Both the position numbers and the translations under genes were made by a program. Positions 1 to 8,166 of a stretch of 64,000 bases of DNA are shown here, piece after piece; positions within the stretch are counted from its first letter, which is position 1; each line of letters begins with the position of its first letter. Origin of the DNA: an uncultured Eubacterium sp. (GTDB taxonomy: Bacteria > Bacillota > Clostridia > Lachnospirales > Lachnospiraceae); assembly GCA_948470065.1 (NCBI GenBank), contig CAOKNO010000001.1:1-64000 (forward strand). Direction: 5' to 3'. The notes under the pieces are model-generated. The model saw only the letters and a list, made by a program, of their open reading frames with translations, made no database searches and was not told where the DNA came from.

Positions 1-21
1 GAGCCCGCTTTTGTATGGATT

Positions 22-39
22 GGACAGACGCGTCTGTCC
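22..39. repeat. 18-bp perfect palindrome
   Basis: GGACAGACGCGTCTGTCC is a perfect inverted repeat with no loop. It lies about 40-55 bases downstream of the start expected for the leftward promoter at 83-111, so it would fall in that transcript's 5' leader. A dimeric repressor operator is one reading. No T-tract follows on either strand, so it is not a terminator. Confidence 0.6.
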
Positions 40-82
40 CAGAGAGGGTTTCGCTATTACCTATAATTTTTACACCAGGTCT

Positions 83-111
83 ATTGTATTCTTCTTTTTT
101 TCTTTTTGCAA
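83..111 (-). promoter_or_regulatory. Leftward sigma-A-type promoter
   Basis: On the minus strand TTGCAA (111-106) and TACAAT (88-83) are separated by 17 bases, a good match to the vegetative consensus with ideal spacing. It reads out of the window to the left, so the gene it serves is not visible. The surrounding sequence is A/T-rich and partly homopolymeric, which makes chance matches more likely. Confidence 0.45.
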
Positions 112-231
112 TATTTTTTTTCGCTTGCTGCGGTTGGCGGCCCAATTTTTTTGTAAGATTGGAGTTTTTGGCTGTAAGCGAAAGCGGCTGTTGCCACGCC
201 TACATAATAGGAGGCATTTTCCTAATAGAAC

Positions 232-345
232 AAAAAAAACCGCCCTTTCGGGCGGCCAGTTCATCCGGGGAGTACCTCCTGGATTCCTAAGAACCCAGGA
301 AGCATGAGTTATGAAAAATTATATTAGCTTGTTGGCTAATACATG
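232..345 (-). ncRNA. Candidate structured small RNA with intrinsic terminator
   Basis: Read on the minus strand, this stretch has consecutive hairpins: a perfect 7-bp stem (341-322), a 9-bp stem with one G-T pair (299-278), a small GGAG/CTCC hairpin (279-269), and a GC-rich hairpin (255-240, CCGCCC/GGGCGG, loop of 4) followed directly by eight T. That last element is a textbook Rho-independent terminator. No credible reading frame feeds it: the minus-strand frame overlapping it (264-70) starts inside the structure and lacks a ribosome binding site. A TATACT box lies at 355-350 but has no good -35. I do not recognise an RNA family. It could instead be the 3' end of a longer minus-strand transcript. 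Confidence 0.4.
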
Positions 346-759
346 AGTAAGTATAACCAAAGATTGTGATGAATATGTGATGAAAGAGTAAAAAATCTAG
401 AAAAATTATAAAAAATATAGAAAATCATAAAAAGATGGAAGAATATCTTTAGTTTCCCGGGATGAATCTTGGGCGAATCTGTGCCATAATAAAACGGTAG
501 CAACGGGAACCATACATAATTAGGTCAAAGATGCCTATGCATTTTTGAATAAAATCCCTTCTTTTTAACGAATAACAAAGGATCGTGCCAAATTCCGGCA
601 GGGTCCTTTGTGTTTTGGCGTAAAGAACGAATTTGGATATCCAAGTCGCCTAATCCAGAAAAATACATGGGAAATTATGAAAAATTTATAAACTTTTCTA
701 AGGAAAGCTAGGAAAAAGGTTAAGAATAGACGTTTTTTTATTATTTGGAAAAAAAGGCT
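346..759. other. Non-coding A/T-rich spacer
   Basis: No reading frame with a ribosome binding site is visible on either strand. The stretch contains A/T-rich runs (about 380-450), a terminator-like hairpin (575-616) and a 12-bp palindrome TTGGATATCCAA (633-644). No riboswitch class could be recognised by eye. Confidence 0.5.
575..616 (+). terminator. Terminator-like hairpin
   Basis: ACAAAGGA pairs with TCCTTTGT across an inner TGCC/GGCA stem (575-611), followed by GTTTT. The stem is long but the T-tract is short. It could end a transcript entering from the left, or work on the opposite strand, where it is followed by TATTCGTTAAAAAG. Confidence 0.3.
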
Positions 760-787
760 TTGAAAATCTTCCGTGATTGTATATAAT
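760..787 (+). promoter_or_regulatory. Sigma-A promoter of the mbl-flagellar operon
   Basis: TTGAAA (760-765), a 16-base spacer and a perfect TATAAT (782-787) lie about 70 bases upstream of the first start codon. Transcription is expected to start near 794. This is the only strong promoter seen before the mbl, flagellar and recD2 run, whose genes are tightly spaced. Confidence 0.7.
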
Positions 788-858
788 GTAACTATGTATG
801 GAAAAATAGAGTATTATGTTTAAGTTTGTTCAGATAGAGAACGAAAGGGGACAGTCAT

Positions 859-1848
859 ATGGCCACAGATATTGGAATTGATTTAGGGACAGCAAGTATC
901 CTGGTATATATCAAGGGGAAGGGCGTTGTGCTGAAAGAGCCTTCCGTTGTTGCTTTTGACAGAGATACGAACCGGATAAAAGCCATAGGGGAAGAGGCTC
1001 GCCTGATGCTTGGAAGGACGCCTGGGAATATTGTTGCAGTAAGACCTTTGCGTCAAGGGGTTATTTCTGACTACACAGTGACCGAAAAAATGTTAAAGTA
1101 CTTTATTCAGAAGGCATTGGGCAAAAAGAGCTTCCGCAAGCCAAGGATCAGCGTATGCGTCCCAAGTGGCGTGACGGAGGTGGAGAAGAAGGCGGTAGAG
1201 GACGCTACGTACCAAGCGGGCGCTAGGGAAGTATCCATTATCGAAGAGCCGATTGCGGCAGCGATTGGCGCAGGTGTGGATATTGCAAGGCCATGCGGCA
1301 ATATGATTGTGGATATTGGCGGAGGGACTGCGGATATCGCGGTAATCTCTTTGGGCGGAACGGTCGTGAGCACCTCGATTAAGATTGCCGGGGATGATTT
1401 TGACGAAGCGATCGTACGCTATATGAGGAAGAAGCATAACTTATTAATTGGCGAACGGACAGCCGAAGATATTAAGATAAAAATCGGGACTTGTTTCCCG
1501 CTGGCACAGAACGATACCATGGACGTCAGGGGCAGGAACCTTGTGACCGGCCTGCCAAAGACGGTGTCCGTATCCTCAGAGGAAACCGAAGAAGCGCTTC
1601 GGGAAGCCACGCTGCAGATTGTAGAAGCAGTACACAGCGTACTAGAGAAGACGCCGCCAGAATTAGCGGCGGACGTGGCGGATCGTGGGATTATCCTGAC
1701 GGGAGGAGGAGCGCTGCTCAGAGGCCTGGAAGAACTGATAGAGGACAGAACCGGAATCAATACCATGACCGCGGAAGAGCCGATGACCTGCGTTGCCATC
1801 GGGACGGGGAAATACGTGGAATTTTTATCCGGTAAATTAGAGGAATAG
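859..1848 (+). CDS. mbl: Mbl/MreB-family actin-like cell-shape protein
   Basis: MreB-family bacterial actin, which forms membrane-associated filaments that guide lateral cell-wall synthesis in rods. At 329 residues it has normal family length. Visible motifs are the N-terminal phosphate-1 loop (GIDLGTAS, about residues 6-13), phosphate-2 (DIGGGTAD, about 152-159) and the C-terminal adenosine motif (LTGGGALLRG, near 283). The ATG is preceded by AAAGGGG with 8-base spacing. I call it Mbl rather than MreB because mreC/mreD do not follow. Instead two flagellar rod-type genes follow, as in the Bacillus subtilis order mbl-flhO-flhP. The symbol rests on that synteny; the family assignment is certain. 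Confidence 0.93.
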   Translation: MATDIGIDLGTASILVYIKGKGVVLKEPSVVAFDRDTNRIKAIGEEARLMLGRTPGNIVAVRPLRQGVISDYTVTEKMLKYFIQKALGKKSFRKPRISVCVPSGVTEVEKKAVEDATYQAGAREVSIIEEPIAAAIGAGVDIARPCGNMIVDIGGGTADIAVISLGGTVVSTSIKIAGDDFDEAIVRYMRKKHNLLIGERTAEDIKIKIGTCFPLAQNDTMDVRGRNLVTGLPKTVSVSSEETEEALREATLQIVEAVHSVLEKTPPELAADVADRGIILTGGGALLRGLEELIEDRTGINTMTAEEPMTCVAIGTGKYVEFLSGKLEE

Positions 1849-1928
1849 GGGATACCCTATGGGCGTCCCTCTATGCGCAGAGAGCAGCGCAGTATTAAAG
1901 GGAGCCGCAAGGAAAGGAGTTTGGAATT

Positions 1929-2729
1929 ATGGTAAAAGGGCTATATACGGCTTATACCGGTATGCTGAACCAGCAGAATAGGATGGATGTGCTTACGAAC
2001 AACCTGGCAAATTCTGCGACCAATGGGTATAAGAAGGAGGGGGCGACGTCACAGTCCTTTGACGAACAGCTAGCGATTAAGATCAAAGATACCTCGGACT
2101 ACAGCCTGCCAAAACGCCTGGGCGACATCAGCCTGGGGGTTAAGATTGGGGAATGTTACACGGATTTCGGCCAGGGGGCGTTCCGTGTGACGGATAATGT
2201 GTATGATATGGCTTTGGACGGGGACGGTTTCTTTGCTGTTTCTTTTCAGAACAAAGCAGGGGAAGCTTCGGTAAAATATACCAGGGACGGTGCGTTTACC
2301 GTGAACCGTGAAGGGTATCTGATGACCAAGGACGGCGATTACGTGCTGAATCCGGCGGCAGCGATGGCTGGCAACCCGGGGGCGGCCGGATACATAAGGG
2401 TAGAGCCGAATGTGAAGATTGCAGTTGACGAGGCTGGGAATATCTTCCAGAACAATGTACAGGTAGGGCAGATTGGGATTGTGGATTTTGCAGACACCAA
2501 TTACCTTTCAAAATATGGAGAGAATATGTATGACCTGGTGCAGGGCGGGCAGGTACAGGAGTCGGATGCAAGGGTGATACAAGGCACGCTTGAGATGTCG
2601 AATGTGAACGTCATTTCTGAGATGGTGGAGATGATTACCGTTACAAGGGCTTACGAGACGAACCAGAAGATCATCCAGACCATAGATGGGACATTGGATA
2701 AGGTAGTGAATGAAATTGGCAAAGCATAG
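1929..2729 (+). CDS. flhO: Flagellar rod/hook-basal body protein (FlhO/FlgF type)
   Basis: Axial flagellar protein of the FlgF/FlgG family, 266 residues, expected in the distal rod after export by the flagellar type III system. The N-terminus carries the conserved rod motif NNLANSATNGYK (about 25-36) and the C-terminus the matching helix with SNVNVISEMVEMI. These coiled ends pack together in the axial structure. The middle has the family signature LDGDGFFAV. AAAGGAG (1913-1919) precedes the ATG by 9 bases. It follows mbl and precedes a second, FlgG-like paralogue by 17 bases, so the pair corresponds to flhO-flhP. FlgF and FlhO cannot be told apart by eye. Confidence 0.9.
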   Translation: MVKGLYTAYTGMLNQQNRMDVLTNNLANSATNGYKKEGATSQSFDEQLAIKIKDTSDYSLPKRLGDISLGVKIGECYTDFGQGAFRVTDNVYDMALDGDGFFAVSFQNKAGEASVKYTRDGAFTVNREGYLMTKDGDYVLNPAAAMAGNPGAAGYIRVEPNVKIAVDEAGNIFQNNVQVGQIGIVDFADTNYLSKYGENMYDLVQGGQVQESDARVIQGTLEMSNVNVISEMVEMITVTRAYETNQKIIQTIDGTLDKVVNEIGKA

Positions 2730-2746
2730 GAAGGAGCAATACTGAT

Positions 2747-3565
2747 ATGATGCGAGCATTGTGGTCGGCAGCGTCCGGCATGATTGGCCAGCAGACGGCG
2801 GTGGATACCATTGCAAACAACCTGGCAAATGTGAATACAAATGGGTACAAGAGCGAGAAGGCAGAATTTAAGACGTTGCTTTACCAAACGCTCCAGACAA
2901 GGACAACGACGGCGAACGGGGAGCAGAAGCCCATTGACGCACAAGTTGGCTTAGGGACCAGGGTTGCTTCGATTACTTCTGATTTTGAGCAGGGGCCATT
3001 GCTGGCGAGTGAGAGCGATACGGCGTTCGCGATCAATGGAGACGGGTTCTTTGCAGTACGCGGCGAGGATGGCAATACATATTATACCCGCAGGGGCGAT
3101 TTTAAGCTGAGCGTGCAGGAAAATGGTACGAAAGCGCTTGTGACAGCAGAGGGCTACCCAGTGCTTGATACGAATGGGAACCCCATTGTATTCCCAGGCG
3201 ACGTCAGCACGACCAGGGTATCGGTAAATTCCGAAGGGCAGATCGGGTATCTGGATCCCCAGAGGAATTATGTGGGGCTGAACGCGACGTTTGGGCTGTA
3301 CCAGTTCAGTAACCCGGCAGGCCTTGAGAAGATGTCGAGCGGGCTGCTGAACGCAACGGTGGCTTCCGGGGAGCCAGTCGGCGAGGCGAACAACCCGAAC
3401 ATGGTGCCAAGCGAAGTGCGCAAAGGCTATTTGGAAGGCTCTAACGTGCAGGTTGCAGATGAAATGGTGAATCTGATTGTTGCGCAGAGGGCGTATGAGA
3501 TGAACTCAAAGGCGATCCAGGCGTCAGACGATATGCTTGGGCAGGCGAACCAGCTTAGGAGGTAA
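2747..3565 (+). CDS. flgG: Flagellar distal rod protein FlgG (FlhP type)
   Basis: FlgG-family distal rod protein of 272 residues. Landmarks are NNLANVNTNGYKSEKAEF at the N-terminus, INGDGFFAVRG in the middle, and SNVQVADEMVNLIVAQRAYE near the C-terminus, the last being highly typical of FlgG. AAGGAG at 2731 precedes the start; a second ATG follows directly and could also be used. It is a paralogue of the gene before it. Its stop codon is embedded in the ribosome binding site of the next gene, so translation is probably coupled. Confidence 0.92.
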   Translation: MMRALWSAASGMIGQQTAVDTIANNLANVNTNGYKSEKAEFKTLLYQTLQTRTTTANGEQKPIDAQVGLGTRVASITSDFEQGPLLASESDTAFAINGDGFFAVRGEDGNTYYTRRGDFKLSVQENGTKALVTAEGYPVLDTNGNPIVFPGDVSTTRVSVNSEGQIGYLDPQRNYVGLNATFGLYQFSNPAGLEKMSSGLLNATVASGEPVGEANNPNMVPSEVRKGYLEGSNVQVADEMVNLIVAQRAYEMNSKAIQASDDMLGQANQLRR

Positions 3566-3567
3566 TT

Positions 3568-3927
3568 ATGAGTCTTGAAGTAGGCGGGATTAATTCCTAT
3601 TTTAATTATAATACGGATACTGCAACCGCGACGACGTCCACCAGCAAACTGGAAGATACGCTGAAGAATGATTTATCTGGGGCGACGGACGATGAACTGA
3701 TGTCGGTGTGCAAGGATTTTGAATCGTACTTTATAGAGCAGATGTTTAAGGCAATGCAGAAGATGGTTCCAGACTCGGGGCAGGATACGTCTGCTTCTAC
3801 GAAGCAGCTCCAGGAATTTTACAAGGAGCAGATGGTACAGAGTTTTGCCGAGCAGTCGACAGAGGGAGGAGGGCTTGGGATTGCGCAGGTTCTGTATGAA
3901 CAGATGAAACGCAATTACGGCCTGTAG
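3568..3927 (+). CDS. flgJ: FlgJ-type rod-binding protein (no muramidase domain)
   Basis: Short protein of 119 residues matching the rod-binding domain of FlgJ: a CKDFESYFIEQMFKAM segment and the C-terminal GGGLGIAQVLYEQM. It probably caps or chaperones rod assembly. The peptidoglycan hydrolase half found in proteobacterial FlgJ is absent, as is usual in Firmicutes. The AGGAGG of its ribosome binding site overlaps the flgG stop codon, and only 2 bases separate the genes. The first 30 residues are Thr/Ser/Asn-rich and probably disordered. Confidence 0.85.
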   Translation: MSLEVGGINSYFNYNTDTATATTSTSKLEDTLKNDLSGATDDELMSVCKDFESYFIEQMFKAMQKMVPDSGQDTSASTKQLQEFYKEQMVQSFAEQSTEGGGLGIAQVLYEQMKRNYGL

Positions 3928-3934
3928 TATTATT

Positions 3935-6136
3935 GTGGAAACACTGGCAGGATTTATTGGGCATATAGTATACCAGAACCCAGAAAATGGATATGCAGTC
4001 GTAGATCTGGTCTGTGGGGAGGAAGAGATTACTTGCGTGGGGATGTTCCATAACATCAGCGAAGGGGAAACCGTGGAGCTGGTGGGGGAATATACCACGC
4101 ATCCTTCTTATGGAAAGCAATTTAAGATGGCGTCGTTCTCGGCGAAGCCGCCGGAGGATCTGGTTTCGATAGAACGGTATCTCGGTTCCGGGGCGGTAAA
4201 AGGCGTCGGGGCTGCGCTTGCCGGACGGATTGTAAAGCGGTTTCAGGAGGATACGCTCCGGATTCTGGAGGAAGAGCCGGAACGCCTGGCGGAAGTCAAG
4301 GGCATTAGCGAACGCAAGGCCAGGGAGATTGCAGAGCAGGTGACGGGCAAGCAGGAGATGCGCCAGGCTATGATTTTCCTACAGCAATATGGGATTACCC
4401 AGAACCTTGCAATGAAAATTTATCAGGCTTATGGGAGGGAGATGTATGGGATCCTGAAAGAGAACCCATACCAAATGGCAGATGATATCCAGGGAGTCGG
4501 GTTTCGGATTGCAGATGAAATCGCTTCCCGCATTGGAATCCGCCCGGATTCGGATTTCCGGATCCGGAGCGGAATTTTATATATTTTGATGCAGAAGGCC
4601 GCAGAGGGGCATACCTGCCTGCCAATGGGGGTATTGAGCGTGCAGGCCAGTGAGCTGCTGGGGGTTGCGCCAGAGCAGATGGAGAAGCATTATATGGATC
4701 TAGCTATCGCAAAGAAAGCTATGATACGGGAAAGCGGTGGGATCCAGTATGTGTACGCCGCCCGGTATTATTACATGGAAGCGAACACTGCGGCGATGCT
4801 CAGGCGGTTGGATCTTCCCTACCAGGTGCCGGAAGACGTAATAAGCGGACGGATCCAGAGGATCGAAGCGGATACAGGGATGGAACTGGAAGCATTGCAG
4901 GCAGAGGCTGTAAAAGAGGCTGTGACAAATGGGCTGACGGTGATTACCGGAGGGCCTGGGACTGGGAAGACGACAACCATCAATACCATTATACGGTATT
5001 TTGAAATGGAGCATATGGACATCTTCCTGGCCGCCCCGACGGGACGCGCGGCAAAGCGCATGAGTGAGACTACAGGGATGGAAGCCAGGACGATCCACCG
5101 TATGCTGGAAGTGAACGGCGGGGTGGAAGGCAGCGGCGGGTTTGAACGCAATGAAGATCATCCGCTGGAGGCGGATGTGATTATTATTGATGAAATGTCC
5201 ATGGTGGATATTTCCCTGATGTATGCGCTGCTTCGCGCGGTGGCGGAGGGCACGCGGCTAATCCTGGTAGGGGATGTGGATCAGCTTCCAAGCGTAGGTC
5301 CTGGGAGCGTCTTACGTGATATGATTGCTTCCGGGCAATTCCATGTGGTGAAGCTGGTTAAGATTTTCCGCCAGGCAGCCCAGAGCGACATTATCGTAAA
5401 CGCCCATAAAATCAACCGCGGGCAGATGGTGCGCCTCGACAATAAAAGCATGGATTTCTTTTTCCTAAAGCGCACCGATGCAAATGTAATTATCAGTATC
5501 GTGATCCGCCTGGTACAGCAGAAGCTGCCAAAATATGTGGACGCTAAGCCATCCGATATCCAGGTGCTGACCCCAACGCGCAAGGGCTTGTTAGGTGTGG
5601 AACGGCTGAATAAGATCCTGCAGCATTATTTAAACCCGCCTTCGGATGGCAAGGCGGAGACGGAACACAAGGATCTGGTATTCCGGGAAGGCGACAAGGT
5701 CATGCAGGTAAAGAACAATTACCAGTTGGAGTGGGAAATACGCAGTAAGTACGGGCTTGCCATCGACAAAGGGATGGGCGTCTTCAATGGGGATATGGGC
5801 ATGATCCGCAGGATTGACAATTACCAGGAATGCCTGGAGGTGGAATTTGACGAAGGTCGCTTGGTGGAATACACGTTCCGCCAATTAGAAGAATTAGAAC
5901 TGGCGTATGCGGTGACGATACACAAATCCCAGGGAAGCGAATACCCAGCGGTCGTCATCCCATTACTGCCAGGCCCTCGGATGCTGATGAACCGGAACCT
6001 GTTGTATACCGCTGTGACACGGGCCAGGAAATGCGTCACATTGGTAGGGGACGCCCAGGTATTCGAAGGGATGCTTGGGAATGTCAGTGAACAGAAACGC
6101 TACACAGGGCTAGAACACAGGCTCCGGGGGGAATAA
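3935..6136 (+). CDS. recD2: RecD2-type ATP-dependent DNA helicase
   Basis: Superfamily 1B 5'-3' DNA helicase of the RecD2/TraA family, 733 residues, within the usual RecD2 length. The N-terminal third holds an OB-like start and helix-hairpin-helix repeats (near SERKAREIAEQ and GVGFRIADEIASRIG). The motor domain has Walker A GGPGTGKTT (about 339-347), Walker B IIIDEMSM (about 414-421) and the C-terminal TIHKSQGSEYP motif (near 660). RecBC partners are not nearby, as expected for RecD2. The start is a GTG only 7 bases after the flgJ stop, with no clear Shine-Dalgarno, so translation may depend on the upstream gene. Confidence 0.92.
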   Translation: METLAGFIGHIVYQNPENGYAVVDLVCGEEEITCVGMFHNISEGETVELVGEYTTHPSYGKQFKMASFSAKPPEDLVSIERYLGSGAVKGVGAALAGRIVKRFQEDTLRILEEEPERLAEVKGISERKAREIAEQVTGKQEMRQAMIFLQQYGITQNLAMKIYQAYGREMYGILKENPYQMADDIQGVGFRIADEIASRIGIRPDSDFRIRSGILYILMQKAAEGHTCLPMGVLSVQASELLGVAPEQMEKHYMDLAIAKKAMIRESGGIQYVYAARYYYMEANTAAMLRRLDLPYQVPEDVISGRIQRIEADTGMELEALQAEAVKEAVTNGLTVITGGPGTGKTTTINTIIRYFEMEHMDIFLAAPTGRAAKRMSETTGMEARTIHRMLEVNGGVEGSGGFERNEDHPLEADVIIIDEMSMVDISLMYALLRAVAEGTRLILVGDVDQLPSVGPGSVLRDMIASGQFHVVKLVKIFRQAAQSDIIVNAHKINRGQMVRLDNKSMDFFFLKRTDANVIISIVIRLVQQKLPKYVDAKPSDIQVLTPTRKGLLGVERLNKILQHYLNPPSDGKAETEHKDLVFREGDKVMQVKNNYQLEWEIRSKYGLAIDKGMGVFNGDMGMIRRIDNYQECLEVEFDEGRLVEYTFRQLEELELAYAVTIHKSQGSEYPAVVIPLLPGPRMLMNRNLLYTAVTRARKCVTLVGDAQVFEGMLGNVSEQKRYTGLEHRLRGE

Positions 6137-6138
6137 GC

Positions 6139-6210
6139 ACGAAGGATCCTTCGTATGCCCTTAAAGAATATTTAAGAAAAAATTTATAGTAAATGGAACC
6201 CGGTTATGTT
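6139..6210 (+). promoter_or_regulatory. Palindrome and weak promoter candidate before comFC
   Basis: ACGAAGGATCCTTCGT (6139-6154) is a perfect 16-bp palindrome just after the recD2 stop. Downstream, TTTATA (6183-6188) and TATGTT (6205-6210) are spaced 16 bases, each matching the sigma-A boxes at 4 of 6 positions. The 135-base gap suggests that comFC starts its own transcript, but the match is weak. Confidence 0.25.
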
Positions 6211-6271
6211 ACCATAGTCATCAGTGAACGAATCCTTTTGTGAAGAGAAGGTTTTCCTATAATGGATTGCC

Positions 6272-7003
6272 ATGGTACATAAATTACTTAAGAATATCAT
6301 ACACTTCCTCTATCCCCCGCGTTGCCCATTGTGCGACGGGCTTCTATTTGATTCCCTTGCCGTCCCGGCAAAATTAATCTGTGACGGCTGTAGGGGGAAG
6401 GCGGAATACGTCAAAGAGCCGGCCTGTATGAAATGCGGCCAGCCCTTGGAGGATGGGACATGGGAATATTGTTACGATTGCAGGAATTCCCAGCGCAGCT
6501 TTGAACAGGGCAAGGCGCTGTGGGTATACAAAACAGATGTGAAGGATTCCCTGTACCGTTTTAAATACCAGAACCGCAGGGAATACGCGGCATATTATGG
6601 AATAGAATTGGCGCGGGCATATGGGGGCTGGATCCAAAGCTGCCAGATCCAGGCGATCGTCCCGATCCCACTTTCGAAGGCCAGGCTGAAAAAGCGTGGG
6701 TTTAACCAGGCGGCCGCCGCAGCGAGGTCGCTCGGCAGGCAGATGGGGATTCCCGTATACGAAGGCGTGCTTCTGCGGATCCGCGATACAGATGTGCAAA
6801 AGTCGTTAAATCACAAGGAACGTAAAAATAATTTGAAAAGGGCTTTTAAAACAGGGCGAAATAAGGTACAATTAGACTGTATCTTACTGATTGATGATAT
6901 TTACACGACAGGCAGTACTATGCATGAGGCTGCAGCAGAATTGAAACGGTCCGGCGTGAAGCAGGTGTATTGCCTAAGTATTAGTATTGGCAAGGGATTT
7001 TAG
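6272..7003 (+). CDS. comFC: ComF family protein (ComFC-like phosphoribosyltransferase fold)
   Basis: ComFC-type protein of 243 residues. The N-terminal 60-80 residues carry four CxxC pairs (CPLC, CDGC, CMKC, CYDC) that probably bind zinc. The C-terminal half is a type I phosphoribosyltransferase fold with the PRPP-binding loop LLIDDIYTTGST (about 208-219). The family is linked to DNA uptake in competent Bacillus, but it is also widespread in bacteria not known to be competent. ComFC followed by yvyF matches the B. subtilis comF-yvyF order. ComFA and ComFB are absent here. ATG 6272 is preferred; a nearby ATG at 6262 is in another frame. Confidence 0.88.
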   Translation: MVHKLLKNIIHFLYPPRCPLCDGLLFDSLAVPAKLICDGCRGKAEYVKEPACMKCGQPLEDGTWEYCYDCRNSQRSFEQGKALWVYKTDVKDSLYRFKYQNRREYAAYYGIELARAYGGWIQSCQIQAIVPIPLSKARLKKRGFNQAAAAARSLGRQMGIPVYEGVLLRIRDTDVQKSLNHKERKNNLKRAFKTGRNKVQLDCILLIDDIYTTGSTMHEAAAELKRSGVKQVYCLSISIGKGF

Positions 7004-7016
7004 GAGGAATAAGGAT

Positions 7017-7418
7017 ATGGAAGCGAAAAATTGCAGAGGATGCGGGAGGCTTTTTAATTATATGCAGGGGCAGCCACTGTGCCCTGCATGCGTCGCGGCG
7101 CTGGAAGATAAATTCCAGCAATTAAAAGAATATTTGATGGGACATCCCAAAGCGTCGATGTCGGAATTATCAGAAGAGAACGATGTTTCTGTGAAGCAGA
7201 TAAAACAGTGGGTCAGGGAAGAACGCCTTACGTTTACGGAGGAGTCCCAGGTTACGCTGGAATGTGAAGTATGTGGGAGCAGGGTTTTGACTGGAAGGTT
7301 TTGCGAGAGGTGCAAGATGACGATGCACAATGACTTTACCGGTGCGATTAGCCAGCCGTTTAAGCCAGAGAAGAAGCGGGAAGCGCACGGCAAAGATCAG
7401 ATGAGGTTTTTAAAGTAA
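7017..7418 (+). CDS. yvyF: YvyF-like flagellar-operon protein
   Basis: Protein of 133 residues with an N-terminal zinc-ribbon-like CxxC pair (CRGCG and CPAC) and a second cluster near residues 80-100 (CEVCGS, CERC). A middle segment resembles a helix-turn-helix (SMSELSEENDVSVKQIKQWVREERL). This layout is that of B. subtilis YvyF, encoded between comFC and flgM. I chose the ATG at 7017 because AGGAGG at 7002-7007 sits 9 bases before it; the frame is open further upstream but that stretch overlaps comFC. Unlike in Bacillus, flgM and flgK do not follow. The molecular function is uncertain. Confidence 0.8.
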   Translation: MEAKNCRGCGRLFNYMQGQPLCPACVAALEDKFQQLKEYLMGHPKASMSELSEENDVSVKQIKQWVREERLTFTEESQVTLECEVCGSRVLTGRFCERCKMTMHNDFTGAISQPFKPEKKREAHGKDQMRFLK

Positions 7419-7750
7419 TAAGGGCTGCCAGCAGGATGTACCGCCCAGGGAGGATGTGCCAGGTTCTGGCACGCCGCCTTTGTGCCAGAGCCTGTGGGCA
7501 GTTCCGGTTACTGTCCATACCGCTCCAGGCGCCGCCTGGCCGTAGCCAAGAACGAAGAATCGTCAAATCCAGCCCCTATCGCCATAAGGCGGACTACAAA
7601 TGGGCTGGATTTGTTACTGTGGGCGCATATGCTTTGGGCAGCCGCCTGGCTGTGAAATCTGCAAAGGGCTTTCCCTTGCGGATAATATATGATATGATAC
7701 GGTAAAGTAAGGGATTGTCTTGCCATACAGGGAATGGAGGGTGGTCGTTT
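7419..7750. other. Non-coding stretch dense in inverted repeats
   Basis: No gene is supported here: an open frame at 7436-7705 lacks a ribosome binding site and covers the hairpins. Inverted repeats include GTGCCAG/CTGGCAC (7456-7472), CCAGGC/GCCTGG (7525-7539), an 11-bp stem (7565-7612) and a GCA-AGGG/CCCTTGC hairpin (about 7661-7679). GCCGCCTGGC occurs twice (about 7531 and 7641). The content is more GC-rich than other gaps in the window. It could be structured RNA, an intergenic repeat element, or a regulatory region for the next gene. Confidence 0.5.
7565..7612. repeat. 11-bp inverted repeat with nested hairpin
   Basis: AAATCCAGCCC (7565-7575) pairs perfectly with GGGCTGGATTT (7602-7612). 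Inside is a second small hairpin, CGCC-ATAA-GGCG (7580-7591). The following bases GTTACTG are not a T-tract, so an intrinsic terminator is unlikely, although the stem is strong. Confidence 0.6.
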
Positions 7751-8155
7751 ATGCTGGATGAAGAACGGATACGCCTGATGACGAAAATGGCTTCCTATGA
7801 GGAAAGGGAAGGGAAGGAATACATGCCCATCAAGCAGTATTACAAGAAGGATTACGTTGGCCTTCATATGATTTTTACCTTCTTTTCTTCTACGGTGTGC
7901 TTCGGCATCCTGGTATTGTTTTGGATAATTTATAAGATGGAAGATCTTACAGAGCTGTTAAATAACGGTAACTGGTATTCCCTGGGGAGTTCGGTTCTGG
8001 TAAAATATCTGGTTTTTATCGCAATCTACCAGTTGATTGCATATATTGTGTATAGCCGCCGTTATAAGAAGGCGGCTTCCAGCGTGAAGGATTATTATAC
8101 CTTCCTGAAGAAAGTGCAGAGGCTCCGTGAGAAGGAAGAGAAGGCACAGCCTTAG
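7751..8155 (+). CDS. Small membrane protein of unknown function
   Basis: Protein of 134 residues that I do not recognise. A charged N-terminus of about 35 residues (rich in Glu, Lys and Arg) precedes two hydrophobic helices (about 38-62 and 80-100), then a basic cytoplasmic tail ending KVQRLREKEEKAQ. The ATG at 7751 has GGAGGGTGG just before it. The frame is open to 7715, but that extension has no ribosome binding site. Its stop codon overlaps the AGGAGG of the next gene, so the two are probably co-translated. The topology suggests a partner of the next membrane protein. Confidence 0.7.
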   Translation: MLDEERIRLMTKMASYEEREGKEYMPIKQYYKKDYVGLHMIFTFFSSTVCFGILVLFWIIYKMEDLTELLNNGNWYSLGSSVLVKYLVFIAIYQLIAYIVYSRRYKKAASSVKDYYTFLKKVQRLREKEEKAQP

Positions 8156-8166
8156 GAGGAGTGGGA

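Noticed and set aside
11..307. Short open frames at the left edge
   Set aside because: They run through a poly-T tract and a terminator hairpin and have no plausible start signals.
3673..4120. Minus-strand frames of 107-141 codons across flgJ and recD2
   Set aside because: They lie opposite well-supported genes, overlap one another in different frames, and lack ribosome binding sites.
7436..7705. Open frame of 89 codons in the repeat-rich gap
   Set aside because: It has no ribosome binding site, an unusual Arg/Cys-rich composition, and consists of the inverted repeats read as codons.
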